From the NCBI GenBank assembly GCA_045604155.1, contig JAZUNN010000047.1, forward strand, positions 1 through 43,388: DNA of 43,388 nucleotides, in the 5' to 3' direction. Shown one piece after another: positions 16,039-24,781 of the stretch. Position numbers and translations under genes: made by a program. Each line of letters starts with the position of its first letter. Within the stretch, counting starts at the first letter, position 1. This DNA comes from JAISGQ01 sp045604155 (GTDB taxonomy: Bacteria; Bacillota; Clostridia; Oscillospirales; Acutalibacteraceae). The notes under the pieces were generated by a model, which did not search any database, was not told the origin of the DNA, and worked only from the letters and a program-made list of their open reading frames with translations.

Positions 16039-17961
16039 ATGCTTCGCCGTATTTCATCTCTTTTCTGTATAATTTCTTTGCTTTTCTGCCTGCTGCTTTC
16101 TTCCTGCTCTGCAGCGGAAAACAGCATCACTTATTCCGATGGAAAAATCTCTGATCCCGGTTTTGAATATGGTCTTGCATCCTACACTGTCAGTGCTTCA
16201 GGGAATTCTGCAATTGAAGATAAGTCCTGTGCTTTCGAGGGCAGTAACAGCCTGAAAATCGGCTCTGACGATCAGTATGACGCCACCGTTGTGCAATATA
16301 TCAATGGACTTACTCCCGGCTATTACTATCTTGAAGCCCATACTCTGAACGAGGGAAATCAAGAATACTGCTATATTTACGGCAAAGGATCATCTCAGGC
16401 ACAGTGCATGACCTCTGTCCCCCGCACAATAAAGGACGGTGTCTGGACAACCGTTACTGTCAGAGGAATATACGTCGGTGAGGACGGTATTCTTGAAATC
16501 GGTATCTGTTCAAAAGGTAATGGGCAGCATGTCAATGTGGATGCTCTTTCAATCGGTTACGAAAAGGATCAGGAAAACCAGTACGATTCCCTTTTCGGTG
16601 GTGCTGTAAGCTGGCTTGACTGGGTTGAGGACCTTGGCGGCAGATATTACCGTGCAGACGGCTCAGAGGCTGATGCAATTCAGATAATGGCTGAAAATGG
16701 CTGCAATTTCGTCCGTCTTGAGCTTTACAACAATCCCGGCGACTACATAAACGAAAACGGCGATATGTTTCCCGAAGGCTACAAGGATGCCGACGCAATA
16801 TTTGATCTTGCAGTACGAGCCCATAACAAAGGAATGAAAATACAGCTTTCCTTTATGTATGCAGACTATTGGGGAAACAAAGCCATCCCCTCTGACTGGC
16901 TTGAAAAAATCAATGGAATAAGCGATTCCGATATGATTTCTGACACCCTGAGTCAATGCCTTTACAGCTACACAAAGGATTTTATGGACCGTCTGGCAGC
17001 AGAGGGAATCTATCCCGAGTATGTTTCTCTCGGCAATGAGATGCAGGGCGGAATTCTTGAACCCTACGGCAGTACATGGGAATCGGATGAATCTCTTGAA
17101 ACCTTCTGTGAGCTTATGGATGCGGGCTATCGTGCCGTAAAGGAGATATCCCCTTCTTCTCAGATCGTTCTGCATATTGCCTGCAATGCTGACGATATGT
17201 TCTGGGAAAGCAGAAGCGGCACAGGAAGATGGTTCTTCGGTCTGTGCGAAGAAAACGGTGTAAAATATGATGTTATCGGTACTTCATTTTATCCTTACTG
17301 GGCTCAGACAGACAGCCGGTATGCGGTTAAAAATGCTCTTGACACGGGTGATCTCATCGAATGGTGCAATATGATGGTTGATCTGTTCGACAAGGATATT
17401 CTCATAATGGAAAGCGGCATAAACTGGGGCAAGCCCGGTCAGCTTTCGGACAACGGCGCCTACAAAGAAATATATCCCTGCACGCCCGAGGGTCAGCGTG
17501 ATTTCATGTATGAACTCATCAATGCCATCAAGTCAGTAAAAGACGGTCGGTGCATCGGTGATCTTTACTGGGATCCTGTGCTTGTGCGTCAGGAGGGTAT
17601 CGGCTGGGCAATCCGCAGTGCAACAAATACCCCAAGAGAAAACTGCGTGGAAACAACCACTTATTTTGATTATGACCACAAGGCGCTGCCGGTGCTGGAT
17701 GCCTACAGATACAACACCATCGGAAGTGACAAGGCATTGCTTTTCGGCACTGTAAAGGATTCTGATAAAAATCCCGTTGAAAGCAGCACCTTTACCCTGT
17801 CTTTCTGTGGCCGTGAATATTCCCTGACCACTGACATATACGGCAATTACTGTATCCGGGTCGATTCAGGCAAGGGCTCCGTATTCATAAACAACGAAAG
17901 TTCTGATAATATATCACTTGTTGACGGCGAAACTCTCTGTATCGATTTTACTCTCAATTAA
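16039..17961 (+). CDS. Secreted GH53 endo-beta-1,4-galactanase lipoprotein
   Basis: 640 aa. Lipoprotein signal with Cys23 (LLLSSCSAAEN). Residues about 30-185 form an N-terminal beta-rich region like those found before GH53 domains (carbohydrate-binding, CBM61-like). The GH53 catalytic domain spans about 190-555, with acid/base E334 in VSLGNEMQGG and nucleophile E458 in ILIMESGINW. A C-terminal Ig-like/carboxypeptidase-regulatory-type domain (about 565-640) ends the protein. The family cuts beta-1,4-galactan side chains of pectin and type I arabinogalactan at the cell surface. Starts 19 bp after the reductase gene. The nearby galactose-type transporter and sensor fit uptake of the products. 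Confidence 0.92.
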   Translation: MLRRISSLFCIISLLFCLLLSSCSAAENSITYSDGKISDPGFEYGLASYTVSASGNSAIEDKSCAFEGSNSLKIGSDDQYDATVVQYINGLTPGYYYLEAHTLNEGNQEYCYIYGKGSSQAQCMTSVPRTIKDGVWTTVTVRGIYVGEDGILEIGICSKGNGQHVNVDALSIGYEKDQENQYDSLFGGAVSWLDWVEDLGGRYYRADGSEADAIQIMAENGCNFVRLELYNNPGDYINENGDMFPEGYKDADAIFDLAVRAHNKGMKIQLSFMYADYWGNKAIPSDWLEKINGISDSDMISDTLSQCLYSYTKDFMDRLAAEGIYPEYVSLGNEMQGGILEPYGSTWESDESLETFCELMDAGYRAVKEISPSSQIVLHIACNADDMFWESRSGTGRWFFGLCEENGVKYDVIGTSFYPYWAQTDSRYAVKNALDTGDLIEWCNMMVDLFDKDILIMESGINWGKPGQLSDNGAYKEIYPCTPEGQRDFMYELINAIKSVKDGRCIGDLYWDPVLVRQEGIGWAIRSATNTPRENCVETTTYFDYDHKALPVLDAYRYNTIGSDKALLFGTVKDSDKNPVESSTFTLSFCGREYSLTTDIYGNYCIRVDSGKGSVFINNESSDNISLVDGETLCIDFTLN

Positions 17962-18007
17962 TCAATGCAGATTTTCCAAATAATGTTCGGATTTTTCCTT
18001 TATTTAC

Positions 18008-18036
18008 TTGATATGCAAAACCATATATTGTAAAAT
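18008..18036 (+). promoter_or_regulatory. Promoter candidate of the SDR-glycosyltransferase operon
   Basis: TTGATA (18008-18013), 17 bp, TAAAAT (18031-18036), about 30 bp before ATG 18067, which has GGGAGG in front. Confidence 0.6.
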
Positions 18037-18066
18037 CAGATTATAAATTTCTGGGAGGACAAACAA

Positions 18067-18789
18067 ATGACATCATTAAAAAACAAGTGGGTTCTTGTAA
18101 CCGGTGCATCAAGAGGTCTTGGCAGACTTTGTTCCATTGAAATCGCAAAGCGTGGAGCTAATCTTATTCTTCACTCCCGTTCTAAGGCTGGCTGTGAAAG
18201 TGTTCTTGAAGAAGTAAAGGCTCTTGGCGTCGAGGCATTCTGTGTTGAAGCAGAGCTTTCAGATATGTCCGCAGTTTCAAAAATGATGGAGGAAATCGAC
18301 AACAGCGGCATAGTGCTTGACGGAATTCTCAACAATGCAGGTCTGCAGATTGCTTACAGAAGCGGTGTCTACGATACACCCGTATCCGATTACGAGATCA
18401 GCTTTGCAGTAAATACCACTGCTCCCATGATGATCTGCTACCACTATCTGCCCAAGATGAAGGAACGTGGCTTCGGCAGAATCGTAAATGTTACAAGCGG
18501 CATCGACAAGGATCCCTATCAAGGCGGTTATTCTGCAAGCAAGGCAGCTCTTGACAAGGTTACAAAGGATATCGGAACTCTCTTTGAGGGCACTGATGTT
18601 ATGATTAACCTGGCTGATCCCGGCTGGTGCAGCACCGACCTCGGTGGTCCCAATGCTCCCAACCTTCCCAAGACAGCCGTTACAGGTCTTATTCTCGGAC
18701 TCTTTGCCGACGATAAGAAGTGCGGAAGAATTTTCCGTGCTCAGGAATATTCCACCCTCACCGTTGAGGATGCAGTAAAGCAGTTATGA
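18067..18789 (+). CDS. Short-chain dehydrogenase/reductase
   Basis: 240 aa, the usual length for classical SDRs. The NAD(P)-binding motif TGASRGLG is at residues 12-19, NNAG at about 90, and the catalytic S144 / Y155-x-x-x-K159 set is intact (YSASK). Cytoplasmic oxidoreductase; the substrate is not evident. Overlaps the following glycosyltransferase by four bases (ATGA), so the two are coupled, which suggests a role in making or modifying a lipid-linked or surface sugar, an inference only. Confidence 0.9.
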   Translation: MTSLKNKWVLVTGASRGLGRLCSIEIAKRGANLILHSRSKAGCESVLEEVKALGVEAFCVEAELSDMSAVSKMMEEIDNSGIVLDGILNNAGLQIAYRSGVYDTPVSDYEISFAVNTTAPMMICYHYLPKMKERGFGRIVNVTSGIDKDPYQGGYSASKAALDKVTKDIGTLFEGTDVMINLADPGWCSTDLGGPNAPNLPKTAVTGLILGLFADDKKCGRIFRAQEYSTLTVEDAVKQL

Positions 18790-19730
18790 CAAAGCTTTAT
18801 GTAGCTGTTCCCTGCTATAATGAGGAGGCAGTTCTTCCCATAACCGCACCTGCGCTTTCAGATAAGCTCAATGATCTTATAGCTGAAAATCGGATTTCCC
18901 CGGAAAGTCGGATTGTATTTATCGATGATGGCTCCCATGACAGAACATGGGAGCTTATTTCCGAATATACCGATAAAAATGCACTTATCTGCGGCATAAA
19001 GCTTTCGAGAAACTGCGGTCATCAGAATGCTCTCATGTGCGCACTGAACACATTGCGTGAATATGCAGATGCAATAATCTCAATAGATGCGGATATGCAG
19101 GATGATATGAATGCAATGGACGAGATGCTCAGCAGATTTGAAGAAGGCTGCGATATTGTTTTCGGTGTACGCACTGCAAGAAAAAAGGATTCCGTTTTCA
19201 AAAGAATGTCCGCTCAGTGCTATTACAGACTTCTCAGGTCCATGGGTGCGGATATCGTCTATAATCATGCCGATTACAGACTTATGAGCCGCCGTGCTCT
19301 GGATTCTCTTGCAGAATACGGGGAAGTAAATGTATTCCTCCGTGGAATTGTGCCTATGCTTGGCTATAAAACCGCCTGCGTTTCCTATGAGCGCAGCGCA
19401 CGTGCCGCAGGCAAAACAAAGTATCCTCTCAGAAAAATGTTTGCTCTTGCATGGGAAGGAATAACCTCCTTCAGTACAAAACCCATACGTTTTGTCACAA
19501 GGCTGGGTATTCTGATGTTCCTTGCAAGCATTGCCATGCTTGTTTATTTCTTTATCAGGTATTTCACCGGTCACACTGTTGTCGGCTGGGCAAGCCTTGC
19601 TGTTTCTCTCTGGGCTATCGGCGGTCTGCTTATGCTGGCAATAGGAATTATCGGAGAATATATAGGAAAAATCTATCTTGAAACAAAGCACCGTCCAAAA
19701 TATCACATTGATGAAAAAATAATCAGATAA
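18786..19730 (+). CDS. Membrane-anchored family 2 glycosyltransferase (GtrB/DPM1-like)
   Basis: 314 aa. The N-terminal GT-A domain (about 1-225) begins VAVPCYNEEAVLP and carries FIDDGSHDRTWELI, KLSRNCGHQNALMCAL and the DxD site D101/D103 (SIDADMQDD). Two C-terminal membrane spans (about 232-255 and 265-290) follow, as in GtrB, which charges undecaprenyl phosphate with a sugar on the inner face of the membrane. NHADYRLMSRRAL and RAAGKTKYPLRKM are family landmarks. Coupled to the SDR by a four-base overlap. Donor sugar unknown. Confidence 0.92.
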   Translation: MTKLYVAVPCYNEEAVLPITAPALSDKLNDLIAENRISPESRIVFIDDGSHDRTWELISEYTDKNALICGIKLSRNCGHQNALMCALNTLREYADAIISIDADMQDDMNAMDEMLSRFEEGCDIVFGVRTARKKDSVFKRMSAQCYYRLLRSMGADIVYNHADYRLMSRRALDSLAEYGEVNVFLRGIVPMLGYKTACVSYERSARAAGKTKYPLRKMFALAWEGITSFSTKPIRFVTRLGILMFLASIAMLVYFFIRYFTGHTVVGWASLAVSLWAIGGLLMLAIGIIGEYIGKIYLETKHRPKYHIDEKIIR

Positions 19731-19852
19731 TGCTGGATTTTTTCAAATTATTATGTTAGAATTGTCAGGAAGTATTTTAACTTTGTTAGATTACTGAAAA
19801 CTGACAGCTTCTGATATATCATTATCTGAATCAGGAAAGGGTATGAAAACAG

Positions 19853-20656
19853 ATGTCTGAAGCAGAAAACAAGAAGAGCCATCTGGCTCTTAAGAGAACA
19901 ATAGGTATAATCACATTCCTCATATTTATCGCCATAATGGTATGGGTAACCATAAAGATCGGAATTCCTCTTGTAAACCATTATTTCGGCGGAACTGATT
20001 CTACAACCGCTGACACAGGATATTTCAGCAGTCTTGTTGAAAACAATCCCATAAGCGGCAGACTTATTTTCCTCGGAATACAGATTCTTCAGGTATTTGT
20101 TGCATTCATTCCCGGCGAAGTTGTCGAAGTTGCCGCAGGTGCTGTTTTCGGACCCATTGAAGGCACAGGTCTTTCTCTCCTGGGTGTTACAATCGGCTCA
20201 ACAATAATTTTTCTTCTTACAAAGTGGCTTGGAATCAAGTTTGTCAGCCTTTTCGTAAGCGAAGAAAAAATAAACAGCATGAAGTTTATAAAGAACGACC
20301 GAAGCCTCAATAACATTGTCTTTATTATCTTCTTCATTCCCGGCACTCCAAAAGATCTTCTTACATACTTTGTCGGTCTTACAAGAATGAAGCTTTTCAC
20401 TTTCCTCGGTCTTTCTCTTATCGCAAGAATCCCCTCTATTCTCACCTCTACCCTTGCAGGTGACGCAATTAACAACAACGACTGGAAGCGTGCTGCCATC
20501 ATTTTCGGAATTACTGCGGTAATCAGTATTATAGGTATCATTATCTATAACATCATCTCCAAAAAGAGAAGTAAAAAGGCTGAGTCAGCAGCAATAACAG
20601 AAACAATAGCCGAAGCAGAAGCTGAAGCAGATGCTGCACCTGCAGTCACAGAATAA
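19853..20656 (+). CDS. TVP38/TMEM64-family membrane protein (VTT/SNARE-associated domain)
   Basis: 267 aa with about five to six hydrophobic segments. FIPGEVVEVAAGAVFGPIEGTGLSLLGVTIGSTIIF and FFIPGTPKDLLTYFVGLTRM match the DedA/TVP38 VTT domain, implicated in lipid scrambling or transport. The C-terminus ends in a charged, Ala/Glu-rich tail. An ATG at 19843 reads only six codons; the start at 19853 is in the long frame with GGAAAGGG about 9 bp upstream. It precedes the VTC/DUF4956 cluster by 70 bp and may belong with it. Confidence 0.85.
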   Translation: MSEAENKKSHLALKRTIGIITFLIFIAIMVWVTIKIGIPLVNHYFGGTDSTTADTGYFSSLVENNPISGRLIFLGIQILQVFVAFIPGEVVEVAAGAVFGPIEGTGLSLLGVTIGSTIIFLLTKWLGIKFVSLFVSEEKINSMKFIKNDRSLNNIVFIIFFIPGTPKDLLTYFVGLTRMKLFTFLGLSLIARIPSILTSTLAGDAINNNDWKRAAIIFGITAVISIIGIIIYNIISKKRSKKAESAAITETIAEAEAEADAAPAVTE

Positions 20657-20670
20657 TCACACAGATTACA

Positions 20671-20713
20671 TTCTGCCGACATTATAATGTGTAAAATATT
20701 GTTATCGGCAGAA
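20671..20713 (+). other. Perfect 9-bp inverted repeat before the VTC-domain gene
   Basis: TTCTGCCGA (20671-20679) and TCGGCAGAA (20705-20713), with a TATAAT inside the loop (20683-20688 region). No T run follows, so it is a poor terminator; it may be an operator or a leader hairpin for the gene starting at 20727. Confidence 0.45.
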
Positions 20714-20726
20714 AAATCCGAAATGA

Positions 20727-21449
20727 GTGAATCAGTTGGCTATAAAGAAAAACCCCGTCACTAATTTCAGACGAGTTGAAAAGAAATATCTTCTTTCTCA
20801 GAAACAGTATGATGGGATAATGGATGCCATAAAGGACAGGATACGACCCGATGAGTACGGCGAATCCACCATCTGCAACATCTATTATGACACTCCCGAT
20901 TTTGAGCTTATCCGTGCATCTATCGAAAAACCCGTTTATAAGGAAAAGCTTAGACTGCGCAGCTACGGTGTACCTTCAATGGATTCCACCGTGTTTCTTG
21001 AAATAAAGAAGAAATACAAGAAGGTTGTCTATAAACGCCGCTCGGCAATGACACTCAGGCAGGCTGAAGAATATCTGTCAGGAGGAGAAGCTCCTCCCAT
21101 GGAGAATATCAACACCCTTCATGAGTTTGATTTCTTCCTGAAAAGATATGATCTTCGCCCTGCACTTTTCCTCGCCTATGACAGACAGTCCTATTATTCC
21201 ATAGAGGATGATACTCTGCGCATCACCTTTGACCGCAGAATAAGGAGCCGCACCACCGATATTTCCCTTGCAAAAGGTGATTACGGTGAGCTGCTTCTTC
21301 CCGACGACAATCATCTTATGGAAGTCAAGGTGTCGGGTGCTCTACCCCTATGGCTTGCAGGAGTAATGTCTGAGCTTCAGATATTCCCTGTTTCATTTTC
21401 AAAATACGGACGGGTATACGCCAAAATCATACTCGATTCACGGAGGTAA
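20727..21449 (+). CDS. VTC-domain polyphosphate polymerase-like protein
   Basis: 240 aa. The VTC fold is recognisable: RVEKKYLLS near the start, TICNIYYDTPDF, KEKLRLRSYG, VFLEIKKKYKKVVYKRR, LFLAYDRQSYYS, and LMEVKV near the end. The basic residues lining the tunnel and the acidic metal ligands of the eukaryotic VTC4 catalytic domain appear kept (E/K pairs above). VTC4 makes polyphosphate from ATP; activity of bacterial copies is inferred. The start is GTG 20727; no strong ribosome binding site is seen. It is followed after 6 bp by a DUF4956 gene, the usual partner. Confidence 0.86.
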   Translation: MNQLAIKKNPVTNFRRVEKKYLLSQKQYDGIMDAIKDRIRPDEYGESTICNIYYDTPDFELIRASIEKPVYKEKLRLRSYGVPSMDSTVFLEIKKKYKKVVYKRRSAMTLRQAEEYLSGGEAPPMENINTLHEFDFFLKRYDLRPALFLAYDRQSYYSIEDDTLRITFDRRIRSRTTDISLAKGDYGELLLPDDNHLMEVKVSGALPLWLAGVMSELQIFPVSFSKYGRVYAKIILDSRR

Positions 21450-21455
21450 ATACAT

Positions 21456-22136
21456 ATGACTGCTATTCAGGATTTTTTTGCTCTGACCGTTGGTGAACTC
21501 ACCATAGCAAGAATTGCACTCAACATTCTCCTTGCGCTCATTCTCGGTTTTCTTATTTCAGGCTCTTATATGCTCAGCGGTAAGTATTCAAAGAACTTTG
21601 TTGTTTCTCTTGTAATTCTCCCCGCACTTGTTTCAACGGTTATAATGCTTGTCAGTGACAATATAGTTGCAAGTGTTTCTGTACTCGGCGTTTTCAATCT
21701 TGTACGTTTCCGTTCTTTCCCCGGCACTGCCAAGGAAATAACTGTTGTATTCTTTACTGTTGCCGCAGGTCTTGCCGTAGGTCTCGGATTCAATCTTGCA
21801 GCTGTTGCTGTGACACTTATTCTCTGCATCGCTCTCATCTTTCTCTGCCGCACAAAATACGGCGAGAAGAAATCCAGCATCTGCGCTCTGCGCATTACAA
21901 TCCCCGAATCTCTCGATTACGACGGTATATTTGACGACGTTTTTGAGAAATATACTACCAACGTTTCCCTCGATCAGGTCAAGACTGTAAATCTCGGTAC
22001 TATGTTTGAACTTCGCTATACAATAACCTTCAAAAAGGATATAAAGCAGAAGGACTTTATAGACGAGATCCGCTGCCGCAACGGCAATCTAACTGTTATC
22101 TGCAGCAAGCCTCAGATCTCCGAGGTCGAACTTTAA
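21456..22136 (+). CDS. DUF4956-family membrane protein
   Basis: 226 aa. Four hydrophobic segments within the first 140 residues, then a cytoplasmic alpha/beta domain (about 145-226, SSICALRITIPESLDYDGIFDDVFEKY...). DNIVASVSVLGVFNLVRFRSFPGTAKEI is the typical family core, on the pattern of MgtC/DUF4956 proteins. Function unknown. It lies 6 bp after the VTC-domain gene and 15 bp before a Cthe_2159-type lipoprotein gene, a cluster seen repeatedly in Firmicutes. It may be the membrane component through which the polymer product passes, an inference. Confidence 0.86.
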   Translation: MTAIQDFFALTVGELTIARIALNILLALILGFLISGSYMLSGKYSKNFVVSLVILPALVSTVIMLVSDNIVASVSVLGVFNLVRFRSFPGTAKEITVVFFTVAAGLAVGLGFNLAAVAVTLILCIALIFLCRTKYGEKKSSICALRITIPESLDYDGIFDDVFEKYTTNVSLDQVKTVNLGTMFELRYTITFKKDIKQKDFIDEIRCRNGNLTVICSKPQISEVEL

Positions 22137-22151
22137 CAGGAAGGTAATTGA

Positions 22152-23939
22152 ATGAAAAAACACATCCGCTTGCTTTGCATTCTCTTTTCCGCATTCATGC
22201 TTATGACAGGCTGTTTTTCGGATACCGTGCAGGAATCCGAAGTCAGCACGGAACAAAGCCAGGAAGTCATATATTCCCCTGAACCGACCTTTGACAGCGC
22301 TGATCTTTTCGCTGCATCGGAGGAAGACGGCATCATTTGTTTTGACGGTGATGCTTCGGTTTCGGGCGAAGGACTTTCCTCAGATGGCTCTATTGTTACC
22401 GTAAGTCGGGAAGGAGTTTACAGAGCAGGCGGTTTTTCGTCTGACGGACAGATTATTGTCGACTGCTCAGACAGCGACGATGTCACTATTATATTCGATA
22501 ATCTTACACTCTCAAACAACAAGGCACCTGCTCTGTGGTGTCTTGAGGCTGATACACTGACTGTAAGTCTGCCTGAAAATACATCCTCCTCCCTTTCTGA
22601 CGGCTCGGAGCGTTCTTCTGCAGATATCCCCGATGCAGCAATATACAGCAAAGGCGATCTTTATTTCAACGGCAAGGGCACTCTTACAGTAAACGGCAAT
22701 TCAAACAATGCCATTCAGTCAAAGGACAGCCTTACAATTCTTGAATGTTCTCTTGAAGTCGTTTCCTCTGACGATGGAATAGTCGGTAAGGACAGTGTTG
22801 AAATCGGTGAAGGTGCAGATATTTCAATAAAGTCAGGCGGTGATGGAATCCGATCAACCAACACCGAGGACGAAGGCAGAGGAAATATTTATATCGGAGA
22901 ATGCAGCCTCAATATAAATTCCGGCGCAGACGGCATCCAGGCTGCGGCCGCACTGACTGTTGACAGCTCCGCTGTACTCAACATTATAACAGGCGGCGGC
23001 TCTGAAAACGGTGAAGTCCACAGTGACGGCTTCGGCGGATGGAATCGTGAAGAAAACACTGCAGCCGAGAACAACTCCAGCATGAAGGGACTCAAAGCTT
23101 CTTCTGCCATATTCATAAACGGCGGTAATCTAAATGCAGACTGTGCTGATGATACAGTTCACTGCAACGGCGATATTACCGTCAGCGGCGGTATTCTCAG
23201 CCTTGCATCAGGCGATGACGGAATTCACGCAGATTCCGCTCTTACCATTACAGACGGTGAAATCACTGTCAGCAAAAGCTACGAGGGACTTGAAGCCAAT
23301 GTCATCACTGTGTCAAGCGGAAATATAGACGTCATCTCTTCTGACGACGGAATAAATGTTGCGGGCGGCAATGATTCATCCTCCAGTGGCGGCAAGTGGG
23401 GAAACGATATGTTTGCAAATGATGAAAGCTGTCTGCTTTCAGTTTCGGGTGGACGTATTTCAGTAAATGCCTCAGGCGACGGAGTGGATTCAAACGGCTC
23501 AATAAAGATGTCGGGCGGCGAAATGATTGTCAGCGGTCCTACAAACAGCGGCAACGGATTTCTTGATTATGCAGGAGATTTTGAAATAACAGGTGGTACA
23601 CTTCTTGCAATCGGCACGAGCGGCATGGCTCAGACAACAAACGCAGGCACTCAGCCCTCTATTGTCGCATCTGTAAATGGTACAATTCCCGCTGATTCTG
23701 TTCTTACTCTGAAAACCTCCGACGGCACTGAGATTATATCTTACACTTCTCCCAAGAATTATAATTTCATTGTTGCAAGCTCTCCTCTCATGAAAGAGGG
23801 AGATGCTGTCAGTGTATATATTGACGGTGAGCCTCTCGGCTCGGTTGAGTCATCCGTCATTATCGGCACAGGAGGCATGGTCGGCGGACCGGGAGGACAT
23901 GGCCACGGCGGCGGTCACGGTCCAGGCGGCAGAAGATAA
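22152..23939 (+). CDS. Cthe_2159-type carbohydrate-binding beta-helix lipoprotein
   Basis: 595 aa. Lipoprotein signal with LMTGC (Cys near residue 21). The body (about 60-560) consists of repeating short beta strands with Asp-rich turns (SSDDGI, SGDDGIHADSALTI, ASGDGVDSNGS), typical of the right-handed parallel beta-helix of Cthe_2159 (DUF4353), a Clostridium thermocellum protein reported to bind acidic and cellulosic polysaccharides and calcium. The tail is a Gly/His-rich stretch (GGPGGHGHGGGHGPGG), perhaps metal binding. Third gene of the VTC-DUF4956 unit, anchored outside the membrane. Ligand unknown. A terminator follows. Confidence 0.85.
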   Translation: MKKHIRLLCILFSAFMLMTGCFSDTVQESEVSTEQSQEVIYSPEPTFDSADLFAASEEDGIICFDGDASVSGEGLSSDGSIVTVSREGVYRAGGFSSDGQIIVDCSDSDDVTIIFDNLTLSNNKAPALWCLEADTLTVSLPENTSSSLSDGSERSSADIPDAAIYSKGDLYFNGKGTLTVNGNSNNAIQSKDSLTILECSLEVVSSDDGIVGKDSVEIGEGADISIKSGGDGIRSTNTEDEGRGNIYIGECSLNINSGADGIQAAAALTVDSSAVLNIITGGGSENGEVHSDGFGGWNREENTAAENNSSMKGLKASSAIFINGGNLNADCADDTVHCNGDITVSGGILSLASGDDGIHADSALTITDGEITVSKSYEGLEANVITVSSGNIDVISSDDGINVAGGNDSSSSGGKWGNDMFANDESCLLSVSGGRISVNASGDGVDSNGSIKMSGGEMIVSGPTNSGNGFLDYAGDFEITGGTLLAIGTSGMAQTTNAGTQPSIVASVNGTIPADSVLTLKTSDGTEIISYTSPKNYNFIVASSPLMKEGDAVSVYIDGEPLGSVESSVIIGTGGMVGGPGGHGHGGGHGPGGRR

Positions 23940-23946
23940 AATATAT

Positions 23947-23982
23947 GGACGACGGAAATTTAAGCCGCCGTCCTTTTCTTTT
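23947..23982 (+). terminator. Terminator of the VTC cluster
   Basis: GGACGACGG pairs with CCGCCGTCC (one mismatch), followed by TTTTCTTTTC. Confidence 0.85.
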
Positions 23983-24077
23983 CAGATAACTATGTATTAT
24001 TCTTTCTCTGTCTGTTGAAAAGCAGAAAAGTTATGATATAATCAATGCAATGATTTTTCCATCAGGAGGATACACAA

Positions 24078-24704
24078 ATGAAAGCAGACGGACTGATTTT
24101 TGATATGGACGGTACTCTGTGGGATTCCACGCAGGCTATTGTCGAATCCTGGAACATTGTATTTGAAAAACTTGGACTTGACTACCGCACCACAGCATCC
24201 GACCTTGATGCTCAGATGGGCAAACCCATGCCTGAAATTTTTGCATCTCTTCTTCCCGACCAGTCTGAAGAAGTTCTGAAAAAAGTTGAAAAAGAATGCT
24301 GTTCTTTTGAAAATGAATACCTCTCAATCCACGGAGGCATACTCTATCCCGATCTTGAAAATGTTCTTGTCAGGCTTTCTGAGAATATCCCTCTTTTCAT
24401 TGTCAGCAACTGTCAGGACGGATATATTGAAGCCTTCTTTGCTTCCCATAAGCTCGGTCATCTGTTCAAGGATTACGAATGCTGGGGACACACTCTCCTT
24501 TCAAAGGCTGAAAATATTAAGCTTGTTGTCGAACGAAACGGTCTTAAAAATCCCGTTTATGTCGGTGACACCGCTCTTGACGGAATTTCATCCCGTCAGG
24601 CAGGCGTTTCATTTGTTCATGCCGCCTACGGTTTTGGAACAACAGATGACTGTGATGCCTCCGTAAGTTCCTTCTCAGAGCTTTTAAGCCTGTTTGGTAA
24701 CTAA
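24078..24704 (+). CDS. HAD-superfamily hydrolase (phosphoglycolate phosphatase-like)
   Basis: 208 aa. Motif I DMDGT has nucleophile D9 and acid/base D11; motif II is IVSNCQDG; motif III lysine lies in LLSKAENIK; motif IV is VGDTALD. A helical cap follows motif I, as in the Gph/beta-phosphoglucomutase type. It hydrolyses a small phosphate ester in the cytoplasm; which one is unknown. Start follows CAGGAGGA at good spacing. Monocistronic. Confidence 0.9.
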   Translation: MKADGLIFDMDGTLWDSTQAIVESWNIVFEKLGLDYRTTASDLDAQMGKPMPEIFASLLPDQSEEVLKKVEKECCSFENEYLSIHGGILYPDLENVLVRLSENIPLFIVSNCQDGYIEAFFASHKLGHLFKDYECWGHTLLSKAENIKLVVERNGLKNPVYVGDTALDGISSRQAGVSFVHAAYGFGTTDDCDASVSSFSELLSLFGN

Positions 24705-24722
24705 AAATTTACTTTTATCACG

Positions 24723-24751
24723 TTGAATATGCCCTCCCGTTGTGATACAAT
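24723..24751 (+). promoter_or_regulatory. Promoter of the zinc-ribbon gene, inside the upstream terminator
   Basis: TTGAAT (24723-24728), 17 bp, TACAAT (24746-24751). The predicted +1 near 24758 lies within the hairpin described next. Confidence 0.6.
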
Positions 24752-24780
24752 TTTTGTATCCTGACCACGGAGGGCTTTAT
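24731..24780 (+). terminator. Hairpin that ends the HAD transcript and hides the next ribosome binding site
   Basis: GCCCTCC (24731-24737) pairs with GGAGGGC (24769-24775), followed by TTTATT; an inner hairpin GATACAA-TTT-TTGTATC lies at 24744-24760. The right arm contains the GGAGG ribosome binding site of the gene at 24782. Confidence 0.6.
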
Positions 24781-24781
24781 T

